Origin: JARFPW01 sp035464655
GTDB lineage: Bacteria > Gemmatimonadota > Gemmatimonadetes > Palauibacterales > Palauibacteraceae
Assembly (NCBI GenBank): GCA_035464655.1
Contig: DATHRZ010000119.1
Location: forward strand, 1 to 63,239
Direction: 5' to 3'
DNA: 63,239 nucleotides
Below the pieces are notes generated by a model. The model did no database searches. It worked only from the letters and a program-made list of their open reading frames with translations, and was not told the DNA's origin. The position numbers were made by a program, and so were the translations under genes. Shown here one piece after another: positions 1-8,345 of the stretch (within the stretch, counting starts at the first letter, position 1; each line of letters starts with the position of its first letter).

Positions 1-1330
1 TGAACACCAGCGGCAACTCGAGGGTGCCCGGGTTCGTCTGATGGTCGGCCTGCGTCTTCCCCGTGCAGACGAAGTCCACGCACGAGAGCCCCTCGGCCGA
101 CACGTCGTTGCCCGAGGGAATCAGGCCGCCATTGCCGATGACGGTGAGCGTGACCTGCGTGCTTTCGAGCGGCGACGCTTCCGACGCCGTAAACGCCCGG
201 AGGCTGAACGGCTCGCCGTCCAGGCCGAGAATCGGCTGTCCGACGAAACCGTCGGCGGGCGGGGCCGAGAAGGCGACGAGCGCTTCCCGCGGAAGGTCGA
301 TGGCATAAAAGTCCGTGAAGCTGCTCGCCGAGCCCCCGGGGCCGGCACGGGCCACTGCGTTCGTGGCGACGAGGGGCGCCGGAGCCGGTGACAGGAAGGC
401 GAGCGTCCGGTCCCACAACGACGAGCCGCGGCTCGCGATCGAGGGCACCTGGTCGGTGCACCAGTCGATCACGGCTTCGGTCAACACGGTGCCGCCCTTC
501 TGCACCAGGGTTTCGATGCTGATCGGCTCGGCCGTCGAGCACAGGCCCACTTCGAGCACGGCCGGCGGCGTCTGATCGACGCCAAACGTGCCGGGATCCG
601 GAATGAGCAGCCACTGATAGGCAGGCAACTCGGTGACGAGAAGCGTTTCGCCGGTCGGGCTCGGCCCGGCCAGCGGGTGGCCGAACACGACCGTCGTGCG
701 CCCGGCGAGCGCCGCCGGCCACGACACCGAGGGCTCGACACCCCATGCGTCGCCAAGCAACGCGGCGCTCCACTCGCTGCACGGCTGCTCGAACGACGAG
801 CAGACGGCGGCGGCTCCGGTCGAAACGACCGCCCATGCACCGTGGGGCGAGGACAGCACCGAGGCGAAGTCGGGAAGCGTCGGGTAGCCCTCCCAGGCGA
901 TGCACCCGTCGTCGTCACCGCACGGATCGAAGATCGGCGTCTGACCGTCAGGGCCCGGCACCGTGAGCGACGTGGCGAGGAAGCTCGCGCCGTCGCTCGC
1001 GTCGCCTCCCGTGCCGGCGGCGAGAACGTCCCCCAGAATCTGCGCGATGTCGAACCAGTGAGCGGTGTATGCCGCGGCGTCGCCGGCCGAGCAGTCGGCC
1101 TTCATCAGGTCGATCAACTCGAGGACTGTAGTCGACGGAGCGCCCGGACCGTTGCCGGGAAAGTACCGCCGCGCGTCGTTGGCCATGCGGCCGAAGTCGC
1201 AGGCCGGCGACCGGGCCGCGACCTCGGGCTCGACGAGGGCGGTCCGCTCGTCAGCTTCACCGCAGGCAGACACGCCGAGGACGGCCAGACCACAGGTTGC
1301 GGCGACTACATGCCACGCACGCACACGCAT
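1..1330 (-). CDS. Uncharacterised lipoprotein, 3' end beyond window
   Basis: The frame opens at ATG 1330 and stays open to the window edge, giving 443 residues without a stop. A good ribosome site (AGGAG at 1336-1340 on the complement) sits about 6 bases upstream. The N-terminus MRVRAWHVVAATCGLAVLGVSACGE reads as a lipoprotein signal with lipobox VSAC, so export and lipid anchoring are expected. The rest is rich in Gly, Ala and Pro and has several Cys pairs (for example DPCGDDDGC), as in disulfide-containing extracytoplasmic proteins. The last visible part (VTLTVIGNGG) resembles a beta-sandwich segment. I do not recognise the family. The TPR/TolB-like gene upstream on the same strand ends at 1450, about 120 bases away. 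Confidence 0.7.
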   Translation of the reverse strand, partial: MRVRAWHVVAATCGLAVLGVSACGEADERTALVEPEVAARSPACDFGRMANDARRYFPGNGPGAPSTTVLELIDLMKADCSAGDAAAYTAHWFDIAQILGDVLAAGTGGDASDGASFLATSLTVPGPDGQTPIFDPCGDDDGCIAWEGYPTLPDFASVLSSPHGAWAVVSTGAAAVCSSFEQPCSEWSAALLGDAWGVEPSVSWPAALAGRTTVVFGHPLAGPSPTGETLLVTELPAYQWLLIPDPGTFGVDQTPPAVLEVGLCSTAEPISIETLVQKGGTVLTEAVIDWCTDQVPSIASRGSSLWDRTLAFLSPAPAPLVATNAVARAGPGGSASSFTDFYAIDLPREALVAFSAPPADGFVGQPILGLDGEPFSLRAFTASEASPLESTQVTLTVIGNGGLIPSGNDVSAEGLSCVDFVCTGKTQADHQTNPGTLELPLVF

Positions 1331-1449
1331 ATATACTCCTGAAAGGGATGGGTCGCTCGGGGCGTGCCGGATTCGGGAGCCCGGTCAATACCTTGTCGAC
1401 TTGGACGATTACCGCGAGGGCGACAATCTACGCGTCGTCGGACAAAACG

Positions 1450-3372
1450 CTATCCGGAGCCCACCAGTCGCTGGTAAGCCTGCACGTCGCGCAGATCCTC
1501 GAGCCACCAGGTGTCGTCGCGCGCGAACGCCTCCGCCTGTCCCGGATTCGCGGCGAAATACAGGGATAGTCGGTCCACTGCGGCGTCGTAGTCGCCCAGC
1601 CAGGTGAGCACGATCGCCTCGAGCCACGCGAGCTCGCGGATCGGGTCGACCTCCGGCCCTCCCCGGGCGCGCTCGGCCACCGCGCGGGCGCTGTCGGGCA
1701 GATCGGCGCGCACCAGCGCCATGGCGATCAGCATGTGACAGTGGCTGCGATTGAAGTCGCGGAGCGATGTCGGGCTGAGCTCGACGACAGCCTCACACTG
1801 GAGCCAGGCGTCGTCGATCTTCGCGGCCACCGTGTCCGGATTCGTGGTCGGCAGCGCGAGGAGCCAGACGCGGCACGCGACGAAGCGGTAGTCGTTCGGA
1901 AAGCGGTCGGCCCCGACCGTTTCGCACCATGTCCGGGCTTCTCGCTCGTCCTGCAGCTCGAGGGAGGTCTGGAACAGGCGGAGCACCGTGAGGTTGGCGT
2001 TGAGCAGCCACGGATCGGCCTCGTAGGACTTCTCGGCCGCCAGCTTGGCCTGCGCCGTGCGCCCCTGGTTCATCAGCAGGTGGCTGAGCGAGCTGTAGGC
2101 CGACGCCTGTGTCGGGTCCGCGGCGGTCGCCGCGTGAAAGTCCGCCTCCGCCTGTTCGAGCAGCCGTTCGGCCTCGCCCGGCTCCGACGTCAGGTTCAGC
2201 AGGTAGCTCCAGTAGTCGATCGTCGCGCGAAGCTCGAGGGCGTCGGCGTCGCGCGGATCGAGGGCAAGCGCCCGAATAGCGTGCGCCCGCCCCTGCGCGA
2301 GCAACTCGGGAATGGCCGACCGGTCGAAGCCGCCGCGGCGGGCGCGCTCGTAAGCGAGCCAGCCACGGCGCGTGCGTGGAACCGACCAGTCGGGCGCCCG
2401 CTGTTCGGCCACCGCGAGCACGGAATCGGCGGAAGCGAGGCGCAGCGCCGCTCCTTCGGGATCTCCAAGGGCCGAGAGACGGCCCGCCTCCGTCTCGAGT
2501 TCTGCCGCGCGCTGAACGAGTACCCAGGCGTCGACGTTGTCCGCCCTCCCGGCGTCGGACACCAGCCGGATCTCCTCGCCGATCGTCTCTCTCAGAAACA
2601 GCGCGACCTGGCCGGCGATCTCGTCCCGAAGCTCGAACAGCTCGGACCGTGGCCGCTCGAACGTACTGCTGCCGACGTTGCGGTCGGTGGCCGCGTTCAC
2701 GACCCGTACCCTCACGCTCACGATCGAATCCGATTCGGTCACGGTGCCCTGTACGAAGGTCCCGACCTGCAGGGCCTCGCGGACGCTATCGGTCGGAAAG
2801 CTGGCGCGACCCCTCAACGGCGCCACGCCGTTGCGCGATACGACGTGGATGGCCGGGACGCGTGACAGTTCGTCGATCAGCGATTCCGTGAGCCCCGCCG
2901 CCAGCAACTCGGCCTCCTCATCGTCGGAGCCCGCCGCGTCGAAGTACATGACCGCGATGCGGCTGGGATTCTCGGTCGCGTCGAGGCGATCCAGGGCGGA
3001 CGCCGAAGCGCTTTCCGGCTCGGCGAGCTGGTTCCGGACGACGTATCCCGTGGCGGCGAGCGCTACTACCGCGAGCGCGCCGAGCATCGCGATCTCGCGC
3101 CGCGGCGGTTTCTGCTCACCCCTGGCGCCGTGAAACCAGGCCACCACTCCGACGGCCGGAATCCCGCAGACCAGCAGGGTCAGGGCGACCGGATAGAACA
3201 GCGCCGGGATGATCTCGTTGCCGGTGAGCTGGTCGATCACTTCGAGCACGATCCACCCGCCGGCCAGATAGCCGGTGAGGAGCGGAACGAAACGACGATC
3301 CTTCAGTTCACTGACGAGCTTCACCGCGGCGGCCTCGCAATCGGAGTGGACGGGCAGGTTCCGTGCCCGCAT
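1450..3372 (-). CDS. Membrane-anchored TolB-like/TPR protein
   Basis: About 640 residues. Three hydrophobic segments lie near the N-terminus (roughly residues 29-45, 55-78 and 92-112, with LLTGYLAGGWIVLEVI and LTLLVCGIPAVGVVAWF). A TolB/FlgO-like domain follows (IAVMYFDAAGSDDEEAELLAAGLTE, shortened here: IAVMYFD, AGLTESLIDEL). The C-terminal half is alpha-helical with TPR-like repeats. This architecture, without the usual N-terminal Ser/Thr kinase or DNA-binding domain, is frequent in Gemmatimonadota. It probably scaffolds protein contacts at the inner membrane; no enzyme activity is implied. The start is uncertain: ATG 3372 or 3381, or GTG 3324, which would begin VKLVSELKDRRF, like family members. 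It diverges from mscS. Confidence 0.8.
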   Translation of the reverse strand: MRARNLPVHSDCEAAAVKLVSELKDRRFVPLLTGYLAGGWIVLEVIDQLTGNEIIPALFYPVALTLLVCGIPAVGVVAWFHGARGEQKPPRREIAMLGALAVVALAATGYVVRNQLAEPESASASALDRLDATENPSRIAVMYFDAAGSDDEEAELLAAGLTESLIDELSRVPAIHVVSRNGVAPLRGRASFPTDSVREALQVGTFVQGTVTESDSIVSVRVRVVNAATDRNVGSSTFERPRSELFELRDEIAGQVALFLRETIGEEIRLVSDAGRADNVDAWVLVQRAAELETEAGRLSALGDPEGAALRLASADSVLAVAEQRAPDWSVPRTRRGWLAYERARRGGFDRSAIPELLAQGRAHAIRALALDPRDADALELRATIDYWSYLLNLTSEPGEAERLLEQAEADFHAATAADPTQASAYSSLSHLLMNQGRTAQAKLAAEKSYEADPWLLNANLTVLRLFQTSLELQDEREARTWCETVGADRFPNDYRFVACRVWLLALPTTNPDTVAAKIDDAWLQCEAVVELSPTSLRDFNRSHCHMLIAMALVRADLPDSARAVAERARGGPEVDPIRELAWLEAIVLTWLGDYDAAVDRLSLYFAANPGQAEAFARDDTWWLEDLRDVQAYQRLVGSG

Positions 3373-3509
3373 CGCCGTCATACTGCGCGAGCCAGCCGCG
3401 CGAAGGCAAGCGTCGATGCATCGGTCTTCGGGGTTGGCGTGCTCTGCCCGTCCGGGGCATGTTGAAGGCTCGCACGACCACTCCGACCTCGCCGGCGAGG
3501 AGCGACCGA

Positions 3510-4421
3510 ATGGACCTGAACCAGGCGATTCAGGCAACTTGGGACAAGATCGGTTCCTGGCTGGCCGGCGCCATCCAGGCGTTGCCGAACCTGGTCGTCG
3601 CCGTGGTCATCGTCGTGGTGTTCGTGCTCATCGCGCGGTTCGCGCGCGACTGGTCGTACCGGCTGCTCGGGCGGGTTTCCGAGTACCGGGCCGTGAACCG
3701 GCTTCTCTCCACCCTGGCGTTCGTCGCGCTGCTGGCGCTCGGCGCGACGATCGCCCTCACGGTGCTCAATCTCGGCACCGCCGTGGCCTCGATTCTGGGG
3801 GCAGCCGGAATCCTCGGCCTGGCGATCGGTTTCGCCGCGCAGAATACGGTCGAGAACCTCATCGCGGGCATCCTGATCTCGGTGCGGCGTCCGATTCGCG
3901 AGGGGGACCTGGTGGAGGCCCACGACGTCTTCGGCAGGGTGCAGGAGATCAACCTGCGTGCCACTGTTCTCCTCACACCGACGGGTCAGCTCGTCTACGT
4001 GCCGAACGGCGAAGTATTTCGCGCCAAGCTGATCAACTACACGAAGCTGGGGCAGCGCCGGGTCGACCTCACGTGCGGGGTGAGCTATGCCGACGACCTC
4101 GAGGCGGTGCGGCGGGTGACTATCGAGGCCGTCGAGGACGTGCCGCAGCGCATCCAGGGGAAGGACGTCGAATTCTACTACGAGGAGTTCGGGGGGAGCT
4201 CGATCAACTTCGTGGTGCGCTTCTGGATCCCGTTCACGAATCGGCACTCCGAGTACAAGCAGGCGCAGACGGCCGCCATCATGGCCTTGAAGACCGCGTT
4301 CGACGAGAACGACATCTCGATCCCCTTCCCGATTCGGACCCTCGACTTCGGGATCCTCGGCGGCGTCGGTCTGTCGGAGGAACTGCGCGAGGCACGGGCG
4401 GCCGACGGCGGGACCGGCTAG
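3510..4421 (+). CDS. mscS: Small-conductance mechanosensitive channel, MscS family
   Basis: 303 residues from ATG 3510, chosen because GAGGAG lies 7 bases upstream. Three N-terminal membrane segments (residues about 20-42, 60-85, 95-115) end in the Gly/Ala-rich pore helix (GAAGILGLAIGFAAQNTVEN). The beta domain (IREGDLVE, GRVQEINLRAT, VYVPNGEVF) and C-terminal alpha/beta vestibule follow. MscS channels sit in the inner membrane and release solutes during hypo-osmotic shock. Length and motif order match the MscS family. It is transcribed divergently from the TPR gene and ends convergent with the large secreted propeller protein. Confidence 0.93.
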   Translation: MDLNQAIQATWDKIGSWLAGAIQALPNLVVAVVIVVVFVLIARFARDWSYRLLGRVSEYRAVNRLLSTLAFVALLALGATIALTVLNLGTAVASILGAAGILGLAIGFAAQNTVENLIAGILISVRRPIREGDLVEAHDVFGRVQEINLRATVLLTPTGQLVYVPNGEVFRAKLINYTKLGQRRVDLTCGVSYADDLEAVRRVTIEAVEDVPQRIQGKDVEFYYEEFGGSSINFVVRFWIPFTNRHSEYKQAQTAAIMALKTAFDENDISIPFPIRTLDFGILGGVGLSEELREARAADGGTG

Positions 4422-4429
4422 CAGAAAAT

Positions 4430-4513
4430 GCGGGCCGACCTGCGCGCATCGGCAGATCGGCCCGCTGGAACGACTGCTGGTGCTCGACGGCGGGCGCACG
4501 CATGCCGCGCCCG
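4430..4513. terminator. Two inverted repeats between convergent genes
   Basis: Arms GCGGGCCGA (4430-4438) and TCGGCCCGC (4457-4465) are perfectly complementary, as are CGGGCGC (4491-4497) and GCGCCCG (4507-4513). They fill the short gap between mscS and the convergent propeller gene, so a bidirectional transcription end is likely. No T-tract follows either stem, so intrinsic termination is only a suggestion. Confidence 0.35.
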
Positions 4514-4528
4514 ACGAGCGCCAGATCT

Positions 4529-6949
4529 CTACATCACCATGTCCTCCTGGCGCTTCACCATGAAGAAGCCGGCCCGACCCCCGGTGACGCCCACGGCGCC
4601 GCTCTTGAAGTACGGGTAGTTGCTCCAGCTTCCGCAGCAGCCGAGGTCCGGATCGGTGTCGAAGTGACCGACCTCGTGAATGTCGTCGGGATCGGAGATG
4701 TCGATGATCCGCAGCCCCGCCCCGTAGTTCGACTGGTACATCAGGTCGTCCTTGATGTACAGGTTGTGGTCGGTCTCGGTGGTCGTGGCGAAGTACTCGG
4801 AGAGCAGCACCGGGTCGTCGAGATCGCGCACGTCCCACACGAGCGTCCGTGTGGTGGCGACCAGGTTCTGCGGTTCGTCCCCTTCGTCATTGGCGAAGAA
4901 CAGCGTCTGATCGGGCGACAGCCAGCCCTGGTGCGCGTAGGCGACGTTCGGATAGCTGACGGTCGAGATCGCGACCGGGTTGTCCTTGTCGGTCACGTCG
5001 GAGAAGCTGAGCGCCGTCTCATTCGCGCCGATGCAGATCTCGCGGCCCTGGTAGTCGGGGTCGGGCCCGATGTAGCTGACGCACTGCGCGTCGTGGCTGT
5101 AGCCCGTACCGCGTCGGCCGGTCACGCCGTCCGAGAAACAGCCGGCGAACTCGGGCTCGGGCGGCGTGCGGACGTCGAGCATGTGCAGCCCGCCGCCGCA
5201 GGTTTCACCGCCGCCGGACGCGCCGACGACGTAGGCGAACCCGGTCTCTTCGTTCATCACGATGTTGTGCGCGCTCGCGATTCCGTCGTACAGGAAGTCG
5301 GGCTCGAACATCTGCGGCTCGTCGATGTCCCGCAGGCGCGTGAGGTCGAACACCTGCACGCCGTGCTCGCCGGCTCCGTCGGCCACGATGTACACGTAGT
5401 CGTTGAACACCTTCATGTCGCGCCACACGCTGATCCGGGCCTCTTCCGTCTTGGGCAGGTCACCCAGGTAGCGGGGGTTGCCGGGATCGGTGACGTCGAT
5501 GAACGAAGTCCCGTCGTTGCGGCCGACGATCGCGTACTCTCGGCCTGTCTCCTCGTCGTACCAGCCCCACATGTCGTTGAGCGAGATGCCCGGCGCACCC
5601 CCGATGTCGCCCACCGGCAGGAAGGACACGAGGTCGACCCCCTCGCAGCCCCAGTCGCTGGCCGCGCCGTCCTCACAGCGGATCGGCTCGCCGCCGACGA
5701 TCGGGTCGAGGGACTCGGGTTCCGACGACACCGTGGCGGCGGTCGTCCACGCGCCGCCAGATCGCTCCATGATGATGGCCGCGCCGAGACCACGACTGGC
5801 GCCGCCCGCTCCAACGACGCCGAGGTCGCCCGCCATGGCGATCGCGCCGCCGAATCCGCGGGCGTCCTCGTCCTCGGGGCTCATCTGTGTCGCGCCGGTC
5901 CAGCTTCCGTCCTCACCACGCGTGAAGGAGTACACGGTTCCGCGACCCGGCGTCCCCACCCAGACGGTCTGTCCGTCCACGGCAATCGCCGAGCCGAAGC
6001 GCGGTCCGAAGAACGCGCGGCGGCCTTCGAGGTTCGTGGCGCCTTCGAACGGGAGCAGGGCGGTCTGCTGGTTCCACGCCCCCTCTTCGTCGCGCTCGAA
6101 CACCAGTACGGCCCCGTTGCCCCCGGCGAAGCGCGGAGCGCCGGCGAACAACATGTTTCCCTGCATGACCAGCACGGAGCCGGCGCCCGGGCTCTCGCCC
6201 ACGACGTTGAGGCCCAGGTCTCCCGCCCTCGTCCAGGCACCGCCATCCAGCACGTAGTGGTGGATGTTGCCATCGACGGCGGGCAGGGAATCACCGTCCT
6301 CGTCATCGGATCCGGCGCCTCTGCCCGGAGCGCCGATCATCAGGTGGCCCTCGCCCACGGCGATGGCGTTGCCGAAGCCGGTCCCCACGCCGTTCTCCAG
6401 CTCGAGCACGGCGGACTCGGTCCACGAATCGCCGGTCCGGTCGAACACATAGACGCGTCCGGCCGAGTCTTCCCCACCCGGCGCGCCGACGAACGCCTGC
6501 TGGCCTTCGATTGCCAGGGCGGCGCCGAAATTCTCGCCCTCGGCGGTCTCGTGCGGAAGCCGGCCGTCATAAGTCCAGGTGCCGTCGGCGGCGCGGCGGA
6601 ACACCGCGACCCCGGCCGGCGCGTCGCCGCGTGGATTCGTCGAAACCAGCATGCTGCTGCCGGCCGTGGCGATCACGCCACCGAACCGGTCGGCGTCGGC
6701 GCCCTCGCCGTTGGTCAGCACGGCGGTCTCGCTCCAGGTGCCGGAGCCGTCCCGTTCGTACACGTACACCATGCCGGGTCGGAACACGTTCCCGGGCTCG
6801 CCCACGAGAACTTGCTGGCCGCTCAGCGCGACGGAGGCGCCGAAGCCGGCCACGGCCTGCTGCCGGGCGTCGACGGAGCTCTGCGCCCACGCCGGTGCCG
6901 CCGCGACGGCCAGCGCGGCGAAGGCGATGAGAAGGTCGGTCCGTTTCAT
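4529..6949 (-). CDS. Secreted FG-GAP / choice-of-anchor B (LVIVD) protein
   Basis: 806 residues from ATG 6949, preceded by GAGGAAAG. The signal peptide is clear (MKRTDLLIAFAALAVAAAPAWA-Q). Residues about 25-430 hold repeated FG-GAP-like blades (GFGASVALSGQQVLVGEPG, FGAALAIEGQQAFVGAPGG, FGSAIAVDGQTVWVGTPGRG), as in integrin-type propellers. Residues about 450-800 match the choice-of-anchor B family with LVIVD-type repeats (SFIDVTDPGNPRYLGDLP, HNIVMNEETGFAYVVGA, LRIIDISDPDDIHEVGHF). Such proteins are exported and probably surface-located; ligand and role are unknown. Cys pairs such as LGCCG suggest disulfides. It is the only gene of its unit and diverges from the DUF1905 gene. Confidence 0.88.
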   Translation of the reverse strand: MKRTDLLIAFAALAVAAAPAWAQSSVDARQQAVAGFGASVALSGQQVLVGEPGNVFRPGMVYVYERDGSGTWSETAVLTNGEGADADRFGGVIATAGSSMLVSTNPRGDAPAGVAVFRRAADGTWTYDGRLPHETAEGENFGAALAIEGQQAFVGAPGGEDSAGRVYVFDRTGDSWTESAVLELENGVGTGFGNAIAVGEGHLMIGAPGRGAGSDDEDGDSLPAVDGNIHHYVLDGGAWTRAGDLGLNVVGESPGAGSVLVMQGNMLFAGAPRFAGGNGAVLVFERDEEGAWNQQTALLPFEGATNLEGRRAFFGPRFGSAIAVDGQTVWVGTPGRGTVYSFTRGEDGSWTGATQMSPEDEDARGFGGAIAMAGDLGVVGAGGASRGLGAAIIMERSGGAWTTAATVSSEPESLDPIVGGEPIRCEDGAASDWGCEGVDLVSFLPVGDIGGAPGISLNDMWGWYDEETGREYAIVGRNDGTSFIDVTDPGNPRYLGDLPKTEEARISVWRDMKVFNDYVYIVADGAGEHGVQVFDLTRLRDIDEPQMFEPDFLYDGIASAHNIVMNEETGFAYVVGASGGGETCGGGLHMLDVRTPPEPEFAGCFSDGVTGRRGTGYSHDAQCVSYIGPDPDYQGREICIGANETALSFSDVTDKDNPVAISTVSYPNVAYAHQGWLSPDQTLFFANDEGDEPQNLVATTRTLVWDVRDLDDPVLLSEYFATTTETDHNLYIKDDLMYQSNYGAGLRIIDISDPDDIHEVGHFDTDPDLGCCGSWSNYPYFKSGAVGVTGGRAGFFMVKRQEDMVM

Positions 6950-6994
6950 GCTTTCCTCTGCGATCGGTCCCTTGGGTGATGCTGACGACGCAGG

Positions 6995-7034
6995 ATTATG
7001 GGCCCTCGGGCCCCATATTGGAAGTTTCGAAATC
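6995..7034. promoter_or_regulatory. Divergent intergenic region with -10-like box and palindromes
   Basis: The complement carries CATAAT (6995-7000), a 5/6 match to a -10 box, about 45 bases before the propeller start. It overlaps an imperfect hairpin of GGGCCC TC GGGCCC (6997-7017 including flanks). TTTCGAAA, a perfect 8-base palindrome, follows at about 7025-7032. The arrangement would suit a regulated divergent promoter, but no -35 is convincing. Confidence 0.3.
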
Positions 7035-7051
7035 GAAGGGGGAGAGCGACC

Positions 7052-7318
7052 ATGGACGATCGCACGGCTCCCGCCGGAGCGACGCACCAGTTCGCCGCGA
7101 CGATCGAAGCCGGCCGTCGAGGCGGAGCACTGGTGCGGATTCCGTTCGACGTCCGCGAGGCATTCGGCACGGGCGACGAGGTGCGGGTCACGCTCCGGCG
7201 CGACACGGCGATGCGGACTGTGGATGTGCCGCGCGAGCTCTCGGCGGCCCTGGCGAAGTCCCCCGAGGCACGTCGCCGGTACGAGGCCGACCGTGAGCCG
7301 TCTGCGGCGACTCGATAA
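7052..7318 (+). CDS. Shortened DUF1905/YdeI-like protein
   Basis: 88 residues from ATG 7052, with a GGGGGAG ribosome site about 8 bases upstream. The N-terminal part (FAATIEAGRRGGALVRIPFDVREAFG) matches the start of the DUF1905 barrel. The following part (TGDEVRVTLRRDTAMRTVDV, PRELSAALAKSPEARRRYEA) matches the end of DUF1905 and the start of the YdeI-like tail. The normal middle, about 40 residues between FDVREAFG and the second IREALG-like motif, is absent, and the C-terminal YdeI helices are also missing. It therefore looks like an in-frame deletion product that is still open and has a ribosome site. Function is unknown even in full-length relatives. Confidence 0.65.
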   Translation: MDDRTAPAGATHQFAATIEAGRRGGALVRIPFDVREAFGTGDEVRVTLRRDTAMRTVDVPRELSAALAKSPEARRRYEADREPSAATR

Positions 7319-7595
7319 CACCCTCGGCTGCGTGCTGTGGAAGCCCCTGCTGTTTCTGCTCGTACTCGCGACCGCCGGGAGCGTCTGGATAGCCGCCAAC
7401 GCCTTCCGCGTTCCGGGTGGCCCGGAAGCGCGGTATCTCGGAGATCGAACCGTGAGGCCTCAGCCCCTCGTCACGCCCCGCCACGCCGCGGAGATCGTCG
7501 CGGCGGCGAGCACGGCCCACACGAGCGCGCCCGCCTCGATGCCGGCGGTTCCCGCCGCGGCCCACGCGAGGGCCGTCAGCAGGGTGGCCAGCTGA
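7293..7595 (+). CDS. Possible small single-pass membrane protein
   Basis: A GTG-started frame of 100 codons begins inside the end of the DUF1905 gene. Residues about 14-36 form a convincing membrane segment (VLWKPLLFLLVLATAGSVWIA). The first 50 codons, most of which lie outside any other gene, end mostly in G or C, as real genes here do. The last 45 codons run antisense to the 3' end of the leftward membrane protein gene, which weakens the case. It may be real with a shorter functional part, or chance. Confidence 0.3.
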   Translation: MSRLRRLDNTLGCVLWKPLLFLLVLATAGSVWIAANAFRVPGGPEARYLGDRTVRPQPLVTPRHAAEIVAAASTAHTSAPASMPAVPAAAHARAVSRVAS

Positions 7596-8311
7596 CCGGC
7601 GCGCACCCTCGTCACCGAGAGCGGATCGTCCGTCGCGTCGCCGCGAGCCTCGCAGCTTCGCGTGGCGGCGATCAGGGCGATCGTCCCGACGATCAGGACC
7701 GTCCCGATCGTCCGGGCGGGCAAGTCGGGCTGCACGGGCACGACGGCGGGGGCGAGGCCGGCCGACGTCAGAGCGACGGCCCCGGCCGCGCACAGCCCGG
7801 CGAACAACCACTGCCGGGCGAGGCCCGGCGCCAGCACGGCGTCGAGCACGAACGCCGCGGCGCCCGCCGCCGCCGGCCACGGGCTGCCCGCCCACCAGGC
7901 GGCGAACAGCGCGACCGCCGTCACGAGCAGCGAATCGAGCCCGGTCGCCGCCAGGCCCGTCGTGCGCGCCACGATCCGCGCGAACAACAGCGCCACGAAC
8001 ACGGGAACCAGCGCCGCTTCGAACACCAGGTAAGCGATGAAGCCGAGCGCCAGCGCGCCGAATGCGCCCGCGATTTCGTCGTCCGGCGCGATCTCTCGGG
8101 CCAGCGCCCACGAGCCGAACGCCGCCAGCGCGCCGCCCGCCGCCCGTCCGAGCACGCCGACGATCCCTGCCCCGCCGGCCGCCGCTACCCCGCCGGCGAC
8201 GACGCCGGCCAGCGGAAGGAGCACCAGCACGGCCCGATTCGTCGGGTAGCCGGGGTCGAGCAGTCGCCCGATGGAGGTCATCTCGTGCATGCCGCGGATC
8301 GGCGGTTTCAT
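7460..8311 (-). CDS. Uncharacterised multi-pass membrane protein
   Basis: 283 residues from ATG 8311. About eight hydrophobic segments run through the whole length (for example AVLVLLPLAGVVAGGVAAAG, LGFIAYLVFEAALVPVFVALL, LIVGTIALIAA), with few charged loops. I do not recognise the family; there are no transport or catalytic motifs I can name. The start was chosen because TATGCT lies exactly 6 bases upstream, the spacing seen at other Shine-Dalgarno-less genes here; ATG 8281 is the main alternative. It diverges from the Mo-subunit gene. Confidence 0.7.
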   Translation of the reverse strand: MKPPIRGMHEMTSIGRLLDPGYPTNRAVLVLLPLAGVVAGGVAAAGGAGIVGVLGRAAGGALAAFGSWALAREIAPDDEIAGAFGALALGFIAYLVFEAALVPVFVALLFARIVARTTGLAATGLDSLLVTAVALFAAWWAGSPWPAAAGAAAFVLDAVLAPGLARQWLFAGLCAAGAVALTSAGLAPAVVPVQPDLPARTIGTVLIVGTIALIAATRSCEARGDATDDPLSVTRVRAGQLATLLTALAWAAAGTAGIEAGALVWAVLAAATISAAWRGVTRG

Positions 8312-8339
8312 GACATCAGCATACATCATCCGTTAGATT
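8310..8339 (+). promoter_or_regulatory. Promoter of the Mo-subunit gene (leaderless type)
   Basis: ATGACA (8310-8315, 5/6 to TTGACA), an 18-base spacer, then TAGATT (8334-8339) six bases before ATG 8346. There is no Shine-Dalgarno, so transcription would start at or next to the start codon. The boxes overlap the first codons of the divergent membrane protein. Confidence 0.5.
8318..8323 (-). promoter_or_regulatory. TANNNT box before the leftward membrane protein
   Basis: On the complement TATGCT (8323-8318) stands 6 bases before ATG 8311, with no ribosome site between. This matches the leaderless pattern of other genes in the window. No good -35 is visible. Confidence 0.35.
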
Positions 8340-8345
8340 TCGCCC

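Noticed and set aside
3275..6979. A rightward open frame of over 1200 codons opposite the propeller gene
   Set aside because: It is the antisense of a well-supported secreted protein gene and of part of mscS in a wrong frame. High GC makes such antisense frames long.
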